A DNA stretch of 37,733 nucleotides from Methanobacteriota archaeon. GTDB lineage: Archaea > Thermoplasmatota > Poseidoniia > Poseidoniales > Poseidoniaceae. A program made the translations under genes and the position numbers. Location of the stretch: contig PBET01000008.1 in the NCBI GenBank assembly GCA_002719815.1, positions 1 through 37,733 of the forward strand, written 5' to 3'. Below the pieces are notes generated by a model. The model saw nothing but the letters and a program-made list of their open reading frames with translations. It was not told the origin of the DNA and did no database searches. Of the stretch, positions 30,418-37,733 are shown in pieces; position 1 is the stretch's first letter, and the number at the start of each line of letters is the position of its first letter.

Positions 30418-31647
30418 TTGTCTCGAAGAAACAATTCAGGAAATAAACAAGGAAAAGCGATGAAGTATTTGATTAAGGCTGATATCAAGGTGAACGGAAC
30501 CGTTCAGCGCAAGGACATCATCGGAGCGATTATGGGGCAGACCGAGGGTCTGCTCGGTGATGAGCTCGAACTCAGAAAATTGCAGCGAACGGCTCGTGTC
30601 GGACACGTTGACGTTGAAATGGAAAGCAAAGGTGGAAAAGTGCATGGAATGATCCTCATACCAAGTAGCATGGACAATGTTGAAACTGCAATCATTGGTT
30701 CTGCATTAGAGACCATTGATCGTATTGGCCCATGTCAAGCCAAAATTACCGTTGTTGAAATTTCAGATGTTCGTGCGACCAAGCGAACCGCTGTTGTCGA
30801 CCGTGCGAAGGAGTTGCTTCTCGCACTCGTCAATTCTGGGGAAGCTGCAAGCAAGACAGTCGTCGAAGAAGTTCGCTCCGTACTTACCGTTGGTACTGCA
30901 ACCAACTTCCATGGACTCACATGTGGTCCAAATGTGCAGAGTTCGGACTCGCTCATCATCGTTGAAGGACGAAATGATGTCATCAATTTGCTCAACTGTG
31001 GCGTAAAGAATGCAATCAGTGCAGATGGTGCTGGAAACATCAAACAAGAATTGATTGACCTTGCGAACGGCAAGCAATCGGTCACCCTTGCAATCGATGG
31101 TGATCGGGGTGGCGAGATGCTGTTCCGACAACTCCATGCCATTCTCAAAGTCGACTTCGTTGCTCAGGCACCGGTCGGACAAGAGTGGGAACTTCTTCCA
31201 CAGAAGACCATTACAAAGTCGCTCTCGATGAAAGTCGATGCTGCTAAATTTGCAAAGACCATGCAAGCTCAAGATAAAGAAGACGAGCAAAAGCACGGTG
31301 GTTCGAACGATGAGTGGGTTGAAGAGATGTCGGATGTTTACGAAACAGAAGTTGCTCCGGCCGAAATCCAAGAAATGTTTGATCATCAGGACGGTTTGGG
31401 GAAGAATAAGGCAATGTTCATTCTTGCAGACGGTTCAGTGAGTGAAGAAATGGGTGCTGGCTCGATTGCAAAAACTGCAGCCGGCACAGAAGGTGTACAA
31501 GCACTGATCATCAACGGCCCTATCAGCGATCGAATTCAAGAAATTGCTACTGAAGCATCCATTGCTACGGTCGTTGGGACCAAACCTGGTAAAGGGTTCA
31601 GTGAAGAAAGCGGACAAAAATCATGGTTCTCTGAATCGCACCGATGA
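30418..31647 (+). CDS. dnaG: Archaeal DnaG-like primase/exosome subunit
   Basis: The 409-residue protein is the archaeal DnaG homologue, known in other archaea both as a part of the RNA exosome that helps bind poly-A and as a possible primase. It begins (after a short basic leader) with KYLIKADIKVNGTVQR, and has IGAIMGQTEGLLGDEL and a Toprim domain with LIIVEGRNDVINLL (E183) and LAIDGDRGGEML (D227, D229). The Cys-rich zinc domain of bacterial DnaG is absent, as expected. The C-terminal third is acidic and less conserved. The start is TTG at 30418 with GGAGG 7 nt upstream; the ATG at 30460 has a weaker site. A five-codon ATG-CGC-CGA-CTG-TGA frame at 30380 sits in the leader. Confidence 0.95.
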   Translation: MSRRNNSGNKQGKAMKYLIKADIKVNGTVQRKDIIGAIMGQTEGLLGDELELRKLQRTARVGHVDVEMESKGGKVHGMILIPSSMDNVETAIIGSALETIDRIGPCQAKITVVEISDVRATKRTAVVDRAKELLLALVNSGEAASKTVVEEVRSVLTVGTATNFHGLTCGPNVQSSDSLIIVEGRNDVINLLNCGVKNAISADGAGNIKQELIDLANGKQSVTLAIDGDRGGEMLFRQLHAILKVDFVAQAPVGQEWELLPQKTITKSLSMKVDAAKFAKTMQAQDKEDEQKHGGSNDEWVEEMSDVYETEVAPAEIQEMFDHQDGLGKNKAMFILADGSVSEEMGAGSIAKTAAGTEGVQALIINGPISDRIQEIATEASIATVVGTKPGKGFSEESGQKSWFSESHR

Positions 31648-31687
31648 TTCCGTTACGTTCATTTCATTGTTCGAGTAAGGTGAGCGC

Positions 31688-32815
31688 ATGGACCAAGACG
31701 ATGAGGTTGCTTCCGAAACCGAAGAGGAGACTGACGAAGAGGAAGTTGTTGAGGAATCTGTATCGGAAGAATTTGAATTGATGGATGCTCGTGCATTGCC
31801 AATTCGAGCGAAACCGTTGTTCCATAACAGTCGAGAAGAGGTTGACGAATTTCCTTTACAAGAAACAAAGGACGGTTTATCATCCACATCGATCATCGTT
31901 GGAGGGGGTTTATTCCGCGTTGTTCAAACAACGATGCATGAAGATGGGGTCCCCAGAATCGATGTTCAACTTGCCATGGACTCAGAAATCACAAGTTTTC
32001 AACATATAATCGACAAACCAGAACGATTTGAAATTGGCTTATCGGTTGGTTTCGCTCTTCTTGGTACATTGTTCATGATGATTCAAGGATTATCGTTTAT
32101 CGTTTTTGGATTGGCTATGTTCCTTATCGGATTGAAGTTCCTTCCAACTAAACTCGAAACCCATCGATTGATTTTCTCTTCATGCGGTAATTCTCACGAA
32201 ATAGATCTTCCAACCATGGGTTGTTTCCTTCCTGGCTTCCGAACAAGTATGGCATTGATTGGTCCTGTTATGGGAGAATACATCAAACAGGGAACACTCG
32301 ACTCAACCGAGATCGATGATTTACATGCAAAACTTCGTGCGCCCGTTCTTCCACAACCGGTTGTTCAACCAGTTCCTCAATTACCAATGGCAACAACGTC
32401 AGTCGAAACCGGTTCGGAAAATGGACCGATCGAAATTGTTGCTGCAGAACAAGAAACACCCGTTCCAGTTCAACAGCAGGAGGTCGCTCCTGTAGAAAAT
32501 AAACCCGAACCAGTTGGACCGCCCGTCATCGCACCCGCGCCGCCAGAGCCGATTGCAACACCGTTGCCGCCAGCGATTTCACCACCACCGCCCGTTGGCC
32601 CTCCCATACCTGCGCCTCCAGCAATGACACCGGTTGCTCCGATACCGCCCCCACCATTGGCACCAATGGCTATCGGCCCACCAGGTATGGACCAACCCAT
32701 TCCGCTCGATATGCCCATGCCTGAAGCTCCAAGGATTCCTGTTCAGGCAACACCAAGTCAAGAGCCATTAATTTCACAAGAAGAACAGGATGCACTTCTT
32801 GATGAGTTGTCTTAA
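31688..32815 (+). CDS. Membrane protein with acidic N-terminus and Pro-rich C-terminus
   Basis: No family is recognised. The 375-residue product has an acidic Glu-rich N-terminus (residues 2-30), a beta-like domain, two close membrane helices (about 118-132 and 134-150), a second soluble part, and a long Pro/Ala/Val-rich tail (about 225-350) ending in ISQEEQDALLDELS, a short amphipathic helix that may be a docking peptide. The C-rich codons in 32520-32660 simply encode this proline tract. AGGTGA precedes the ATG closely. It follows dnaG by 40 nt and may be in its operon. The stop TAA abuts that of the convergent coiled-coil gene with no gap. Pro-rich tails often bind partners or span the cell envelope. 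Confidence 0.75.
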   Translation: MDQDDEVASETEEETDEEEVVEESVSEEFELMDARALPIRAKPLFHNSREEVDEFPLQETKDGLSSTSIIVGGGLFRVVQTTMHEDGVPRIDVQLAMDSEITSFQHIIDKPERFEIGLSVGFALLGTLFMMIQGLSFIVFGLAMFLIGLKFLPTKLETHRLIFSSCGNSHEIDLPTMGCFLPGFRTSMALIGPVMGEYIKQGTLDSTEIDDLHAKLRAPVLPQPVVQPVPQLPMATTSVETGSENGPIEIVAAEQETPVPVQQQEVAPVENKPEPVGPPVIAPAPPEPIATPLPPAISPPPPVGPPIPAPPAMTPVAPIPPPPLAPMAIGPPGMDQPIPLDMPMPEAPRIPVQATPSQEPLISQEEQDALLDELS

Positions 32816-35623
32816 TCAGTTAATTCCGCCGGCTGCTGGTAGATGCATCGATTGAATCAGCCGTTCTGTTTGTTGGCGTAATTCGTTCAAGTTCGAGGGT
32901 TCAGGCAGTGGATATGCATCCGCATGAAGAGGTACACGAACGCCTGGCCCAGGTACTCTCTGCAACGCAGTACCCAAACGAATTGCATCCTCAAAGAATG
33001 TCCCAGATGCCCCCATGTGCCTTGCTTCGAGGCGCATTCGAACCCATTGGTTGTACTTTGGAAGGATCTCTCCAATCGCATCGATCATTTTCGATCGTTC
33101 ACGATCACCTTGGTCGCCTTGGGGAAGAAGTCGTAACGTCAACCGGAGCAATCGATCGACCCGAACGTCACGAGGTTCGCTGCCAACATACGACGCCAAT
33201 ACTCTTCGAACAACTGAAACATCCCCTGAACCAGCGAGAACATTTGCCTCTTCTGTTAGTCCGATGAGGCGAAGAAGTCGCTCATAGGAGGACAAATCGC
33301 CTTCGACGACTGAAGTTGATGTTGGTGCAACAACTGTTTTCCTCTCTTCTACGATATTTTCCTCTTTTATGGGTTTGATATCTTCATCCACTGACGAGGA
33401 GGTTATTTGCATTGATTTGGCGGTCTCTTCCACCTCTTTGCTTGCCAACTTTAACTCATTTGCTTCTTGGCGTTCCCGCCACCAACTCCAGCGCTCGACT
33501 GACCACTTATCATCTGCAAAGAATTCCTCATCTGACACTCCATCATCATGCAGATGCTTTGTCCCTGGGTGCCGCCGCTCTTCCTCCAATGATTTGAGAG
33601 GGGGCCCCGTGTTGTTAGATATGTTGAGAGCCTCTTCTACATCCGTCGCAGGCTTGGGATCCATAGCCTCAAGCATGGCTTCATGGGCTTCCTCAAGCGT
33701 TGATTGGGGTTGGACCTTTACCGGCTCTTTTCGTATTCGTGATTGCTCACGAGGGAGAAGGACAGGGCGCTGCTTTGGCATCCATGCAAGGAACGTGTAG
33801 GTTTCGTCTTCAATAGGACGTTCTGCTAAGTGACGGATAAGTGCTGGAATTTGTTGCTCAATCTTCACCAGTTCCATTGGATTGCGAACTTGCGTTGCCA
33901 ATTCATCCCCTCGATTTGGATCTCGTCTCCAATCGAGGCCAGAAATTCTACGTTGAATGGATTGTATTCGCGTGATTGCATCCATTGCTTGTGAAAACTG
34001 ATGGAAGAAAGCGTCCGGGTGATGCTCATGGAGATCAAGTAACTCTGTGATGTTCCAACCTCGCTCTTCCAGTCGCAAAAGTTCGGTTTTCGAACGTTCC
34101 AATGCGTGTGCGCTCACACTCTTGGAGAGATGATGTTGTTGCTCAAGCGATGCAATCGCTTCCTCAAATGAATAAAGATCGGAGAACGTTTTGTTTGCAT
34201 CTGCCTTTCCATGACGTACGGCTTCCTCCCACTCAGATTGCAACATTCGTCGATGGCGTGTATTTCTGACTGTTCTTCTTTCAATCCAATCTTCCATTTC
34301 GTCAAGTAGGTCGGTTTCAAGATCCATCGTTCGAAGAATTACAGACCTTCTCTCAACTTCCTCTTCGCCACCGAGTGATGTATCAAGTTGAAGCATCTTG
34401 TCGAGAAGGTTGTTTGCCCGTTCATACACTGGGACTTGTTGTTGCAATTCTTCGAATCCTTGACGTGGGTCTTGTGTGATTTTGTATCGCCAAACATCCA
34501 TCTCAAATCCAAATTGTTCCCATTGTTCAATTAGTGATGCGCCTTGAAGTTCCTTCTGCGTCCATTGCTGTTCAAGTTCCTCGATTTTGTCTAAAAATGC
34601 ATCAGTATGTTCGATTTTACCAGCGAGCCCTTCGATTGAAGAATCTTGAATATTCCACAATTTCATGATCTCCTTCCAACGTTCGAGCGCCCCTGCATGT
34701 CGATGGTATTGTTGCTCGACCTCGGGCAGGATATGTTCCCATTCGAGTAATTCAGAAGGAAGGATTTCTGAGCGTCCTTCGTAAGAAAAGCCCGCTACAT
34801 TCCATTCTCGAATCAAAGCATTCATCTCCTGTAATCGTGTTTGAAGATGTTCGGAAATTGTTTTGACATTGTCTTCGATTGTATTGATAGCATCGGACGG
34901 AGGGCCGATGAGTTCATTTGTACGTTTCTCGAACGTCTCGGCCAGAACAGGATCAAATGGTAAGATCGATGATTGGATGTTAAGGCGTACCAGATCGAGT
35001 TGATTTGAATAATCTTGAAATCGTTCAAGTTCATTGAATTGTTCAATCAAATTCATTGAATCCAAATCAAGGTCGAACCCTTTTTCTTTGAGTTGAGTCT
35101 TCGCCTTCTTGAGCAAGTCTTTTTGTCGTTCTTCATCGGATGATAATCCGTTGATTGTCATCATGATTTCAGCGTAATTTTGAGGATTAGATAGAAGTGG
35201 AAGGAGAAGATCGAGTGAAGCCCAACTCGACTCATCAAGCGACGCACACGCCGAAATGATTTCCTCATATTGCGATTGAGTTTCTTCATCTCCTGACCAT
35301 ACTGGATTCATTCGACTGTAATTTGATTCCCATGGGGCATTGCTTTTCGACCAATGCAGGAATTCTTCTTGAATTGCTTCCCAATGCATCGGATGTTGTA
35401 TTTTCTGGAGTAAGTCGTCGACCTCAGCGTGATGTCGAAATGGAAGCATGCGTTGCCTCAGTGATAATGCAGATTGAATGGTTGCTTCGATCTCTTCCAG
35501 TGCAGATGTTGATACTGGTCCTGATTCAAGTTCAATCGTTGAAGTGTCAAAACCTAATGCACTCCAATGTTGGAGATGTTGTTGGAGGGCATCACCTGAT
35601 TCGGAGACGTCATCACTTCCCAT
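32816..35623 (-). CDS. Large helical repeat protein (935 residues), unknown function
   Basis: No family is recognised. The 935-residue cytoplasmic product is almost wholly helical, with long Glu/Gln/Leu-rich coiled-coil stretches. A degenerate motif of the form L-x-x-W-x-x-x-GF-[DES] recurs: LQHWSALGFD (17-26), QLKEKGFDLD (177-186), LIREWNVAGFS (270-280), IMKLWNIQDSS (319-329), LIEQWEQFGFEMD (364-376) and LLRLEERGWNIT (515-526). A charged linker (about 620-790) leads to a separate Arg/Leu-rich C-terminal domain (about 795-935) with a run YERLLRLIGLTEEANVLAGS. The start has GAGGAG 6 nt upstream. It is divergent from the TPR gene with 173 nt between. A structural or scaffolding role is inferred; SMC-type ATPase motifs are absent. 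Confidence 0.8.
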   Translation of the reverse strand: MGSDDVSESGDALQQHLQHWSALGFDTSTIELESGPVSTSALEEIEATIQSALSLRQRMLPFRHHAEVDDLLQKIQHPMHWEAIQEEFLHWSKSNAPWESNYSRMNPVWSGDEETQSQYEEIISACASLDESSWASLDLLLPLLSNPQNYAEIMMTINGLSSDEERQKDLLKKAKTQLKEKGFDLDLDSMNLIEQFNELERFQDYSNQLDLVRLNIQSSILPFDPVLAETFEKRTNELIGPPSDAINTIEDNVKTISEHLQTRLQEMNALIREWNVAGFSYEGRSEILPSELLEWEHILPEVEQQYHRHAGALERWKEIMKLWNIQDSSIEGLAGKIEHTDAFLDKIEELEQQWTQKELQGASLIEQWEQFGFEMDVWRYKITQDPRQGFEELQQQVPVYERANNLLDKMLQLDTSLGGEEEVERRSVILRTMDLETDLLDEMEDWIERRTVRNTRHRRMLQSEWEEAVRHGKADANKTFSDLYSFEEAIASLEQQHHLSKSVSAHALERSKTELLRLEERGWNITELLDLHEHHPDAFFHQFSQAMDAITRIQSIQRRISGLDWRRDPNRGDELATQVRNPMELVKIEQQIPALIRHLAERPIEDETYTFLAWMPKQRPVLLPREQSRIRKEPVKVQPQSTLEEAHEAMLEAMDPKPATDVEEALNISNNTGPPLKSLEEERRHPGTKHLHDDGVSDEEFFADDKWSVERWSWWRERQEANELKLASKEVEETAKSMQITSSSVDEDIKPIKEENIVEERKTVVAPTSTSVVEGDLSSYERLLRLIGLTEEANVLAGSGDVSVVRRVLASYVGSEPRDVRVDRLLRLTLRLLPQGDQGDRERSKMIDAIGEILPKYNQWVRMRLEARHMGASGTFFEDAIRLGTALQRVPGPGVRVPLHADAYPLPEPSNLNELRQQTERLIQSMHLPAAGGIN

Positions 35624-35715
35624 TGCCTCTCCTCAAACGATGGATAGTTCGACATAGGATTTCAATGTGAGCCGTAATTTCAACAATTTCATTGGATAAT
35701 GTCGTTATTTGGCGA

Positions 35716-35733
35716 TTTCCAAAGGGTTGGAAA
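35716..35733. repeat. Inverted repeat in a divergent promoter
   Basis: TTTCCAA (35716-35722) and TTGGAAA (35727-35733) form a perfect 7-bp dyad with a 4-nt centre (AGGG). It lies between the divergent helical-repeat and TPR genes and could be an operator affecting one or both. Confidence 0.4.
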
Positions 35734-35763
35734 ATGGGGGTTTCAACCTTGATTAAGACCGCA

Positions 35764-35774
35764 GAACATAAAGG
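35764..35774 (+). promoter_or_regulatory. TATA-like box for the TPR gene
   Basis: AACATAAAGG is centred about 27 nt before the ATG at 35797. The spacing resembles that of other genes in this window and would give a transcript with little or no leader. Confidence 0.4.
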
Positions 35775-35796
35775 CAATTGAAGAACTTAGAAGGTA

Positions 35797-37733
35797 ATGG
35801 AACCTATTTCCATCCTTCTCATTGGATTATCAATCGGCGCTGGTGGTGCTCTCTCTTACAATCTCTATCATGCAAAAAATGCGTTACAGGGGGTAACAGA
35901 TCGGACACTTGTTCTATCTGAATCACAAGGTGCACATGCAAAACAAACAACCGATGCATTGGTTGCGCTTCAAAAGAAGATGAATCAATATGATGCTTTG
36001 CTCGGTGCATTGCGAGCGACGCAACCAGAAGTCGATCATGGTATTCGTGCCCACCAAGCCATAGCCTTGCTCGAACAAGGTGATGATTCTCCAACGACCA
36101 CTCAAGATGCAATCGATGCTGTATGTTCTTCAATTTCCCTACAAAATGTGGATGTCGAACTCTCACCGATGCAGTCTGAAATGGCCTCCCGATTGTTTGC
36201 AGTGCTTGATCAACAGGGCAAGACATTAGCAGCACTCAATCTCGATGGGCAGCGAGCGCTCCAAGTTGGATTGTGTTCACTTTATCTTCAAAATCTTCCA
36301 TGGGCTGAGAATGCGTTTGGGTCTGCCCACCAACATTTGCCTGGCAACGACGTTGTCTTGAAGGGGCTTGAAAGGATTGCAATTCTGAAGGCCGATGACA
36401 TCCTTCGGTTGCACTGGCTTGAGGCGCAATTGCGACTCGATCCCGATAATCCTGAGTTGTTGCGAACGCATGCGCACATCCTTGTACAACAAGGCGATGA
36501 GAACGCTGAGAAAGATGTGCGTCGGCTTGAAGCACTGGGGCTTGATACGCCTGCGGATCGATCATTGCTCGCTGGTCTGCGTCACCGTGCTGGTTCTTCG
36601 AATGAGGCGATCGATGCCATTGAACAAGCACTCGCTGAAGACAACAAGAAGCCAGATTATTGGCTCCAATATGCTCAATTATTGCATGAAGCAGACGAAG
36701 CCGAGCGAGCGCTTGAAGCCGTTGATAGTTGCCTGAATCTTGATCGTCAAGTCGGTGATGCTTGGGCATTGCGAGCGAAATTGTTGAGTACTAAATCAGG
36801 ACGTGAGAAAGAAGCTCTGAAAGCAGCAACACACGCTGTAGCACTCGACTGTGGTGGTGCAGAATTGATTGTTCTAAAGGCGGACCTACTCACTGAAACT
36901 GGAGATGTGATGCAAGCTGAATCTTCACTTGAGAAGGCCATTGAAAAGTATCCAATGGATGCTGAACTAAGGAGCATTGTCGCTACCCGAAGAATTGCTG
37001 AAGGGCGTATTGAAGTCGCTCAAGCATTGCTCGACAATACTCCTGCAACCATCGATCATCCAGAATTGCACATTGTCGAGGCGCGTCTCCATCTCGCTCG
37101 TGCTGATCGCCTTCGTGATGGTACAGGAGAGACCGATCAAATCCTGCTTGGGTCTGCGATCAAATCGTTTGAAGCCGCTCTTGAACTGAATCGTGAATTG
37201 GGTGTAGCCTGGCTAGGGCTGGCAAGAACCCAACGATTGATGAAAAATTTGGATGAAGCTGGAGAATCACTCACGAGAGCTCGACGTTTGCTTGGTGAAA
37301 CCGATTCACCGTGCTCAATTGAGGCAGCGATGTTGGCCATCGATAACAACGACATTCATGCAGCATCACGGTACATCGATGCGGCTGAAATCCAGGGAAG
37401 TAGTGAGGCTATTGCCTATGTTCGAGGGAATATCGCAGCAAAATCTGGCGATTATGCGCGCGCAGTTGCAATGTATACTGATACGTTGAAGCAGAATCCA
37501 AAGCATATCCGTGCTCGATTGAATCGAGTCAGTTGCTATCTGGGCCTAAATCAGCCATTGGAAGCCAAGGAGGATGCAGATGTATTGCTTTCACTAGCTC
37601 CCGACCTGAAGGTTGCCATCTTTGCTCGGGGTGATGCGCAGACTCGCCTCGCCGAATGGGAGGGAGCGAAAGAGGATCTTTTGGTGGTCTTGGAAGATGC
37701 TCCACACCATTACAAAGCACTCACGAAACTCGC
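35797..37733 (+). CDS. Membrane-anchored TPR-repeat protein (3' end outside window)
   Basis: The frame opens at ATG 35797 and stays open through 645 codons to the window edge. The N-terminus has a single hydrophobic helix (about 4-20, ILLIGLSIGAGGALS), then a coiled-coil segment (about 30-70) and a long array of helix pairs with TPR character: AWLGLARTQRLMKNLDEAGE, YVRGNIAAKSGDYARAVAMY followed by TLKQNPKHIRARLN, and SCYLGLNQPLEAKEDADVLL are the clearest, with the W/Y-x-x-L/A-G-x3-A-x3-L spacing of TPRs. Such proteins hold partners together at membranes. The N-terminal helix would leave the repeats in the cytoplasm or outside, which sequence alone does not settle. The C-terminus is not seen. 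Confidence 0.85.
   Translation, partial: MEPISILLIGLSIGAGGALSYNLYHAKNALQGVTDRTLVLSESQGAHAKQTTDALVALQKKMNQYDALLGALRATQPEVDHGIRAHQAIALLEQGDDSPTTTQDAIDAVCSSISLQNVDVELSPMQSEMASRLFAVLDQQGKTLAALNLDGQRALQVGLCSLYLQNLPWAENAFGSAHQHLPGNDVVLKGLERIAILKADDILRLHWLEAQLRLDPDNPELLRTHAHILVQQGDENAEKDVRRLEALGLDTPADRSLLAGLRHRAGSSNEAIDAIEQALAEDNKKPDYWLQYAQLLHEADEAERALEAVDSCLNLDRQVGDAWALRAKLLSTKSGREKEALKAATHAVALDCGGAELIVLKADLLTETGDVMQAESSLEKAIEKYPMDAELRSIVATRRIAEGRIEVAQALLDNTPATIDHPELHIVEARLHLARADRLRDGTGETDQILLGSAIKSFEAALELNRELGVAWLGLARTQRLMKNLDEAGESLTRARRLLGETDSPCSIEAAMLAIDNNDIHAASRYIDAAEIQGSSEAIAYVRGNIAAKSGDYARAVAMYTDTLKQNPKHIRARLNRVSCYLGLNQPLEAKEDADVLLSLAPDLKVAIFARGDAQTRLAEWEGAKEDLLVVLEDAPHHYKALTKL

Noticed and set aside
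32520-32670. C-rich repetitive stretch
   Set aside because: It is explained by the proline-rich tail of the membrane protein and its codons, not a DNA repeat element.
35819-36769. Minus-strand frames opposite the TPR gene
   Set aside because: They are His/Gln-rich shadows of a long open TPR frame on the plus strand, which continues past the window edge.

Overview
The window looks like a piece of a marine planktonic euryarchaeal chromosome, most likely Marine Group II (Ca. Poseidoniia). This placement is inferred from content; no marker phylogeny was run. Archaeal markers are DnaG of the archaeal Toprim type, a group II chaperonin (thermosome) homologue, an Lrp/AsnC regulator, TATA-like boxes about 23-30 nt before start codons, a PGF-type C-terminal sorting tail and tRNA genes with encoded CCA. 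Coding density is very high. No rRNA, CRISPR array, transposase, integrase or phage gene was seen.

Layout. 1-1767: start of a secreted protein (cut by the window edge), a 331-nt non-coding gap with an 18-bp perfect palindrome, an unrecognised protein and a GNAT acetyltransferase. 1847-3141: tRNA-Cys(GCA) and a class I aminotransferase. 6724-3134 (minus): a compact exported operon made of a FAS1/EF-hand/FAS1/cupredoxin surface protein, a HmuY-like membrane-anchored protein and a PQQ-type sugar/sorbosone dehydrogenase. 8030-6780: enolase, divergent from an Lrp regulator across a region with repeated CCGRAAAAT boxes. 8691-12672: small membrane proteins, an M28 lipoprotein peptidase, a DDAH-type hydrolase and tRNA-Leu(GAG). 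15818-12673 (minus): a HerA-like ATPase with a six-helix membrane tail, overlapped by 4 nt with an iodotyrosine-deiodinase-like flavoprotein. 15849-20816: DegT aminotransferase, CYTH phosphatase, beta-propeller lipoprotein, Gfo/Idh/MocA oxidoreductase. 20834-24197: small membrane protein, PilT-class ATPase with KH domain but no PIN domain, and a divergent thermosome paralogue. 24261-28384: purH, a decarboxylating dehydrogenase, a DUF454 protein and purN. 30279-28338 (minus): a tight four-gene run (TerB-like, helical protein, small coiled-coil, MobA-like). 30418-37733: dnaG, a proline-rich membrane protein, a 935-residue helical repeat protein and, divergent from it, a membrane-anchored TPR protein that runs off the window.

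How genes work together. PurH and PurN supply formyl-transfer steps of purine synthesis. The FAS1/cupredoxin, HmuY-like and PQQ-type proteins all sit outside the membrane and could form a surface redox or metal/haem-handling unit. DegT and Gfo/Idh proteins are a typical pair for modified surface sugars, though here they are 3 kb apart.

A whole-window pattern stands out: all seven convergent gene pairs end with zero spacing or with overlapping stop codons (0, 0, 0, -4, -8, -10 and -47 nt), so there is no room for separate terminators between them.
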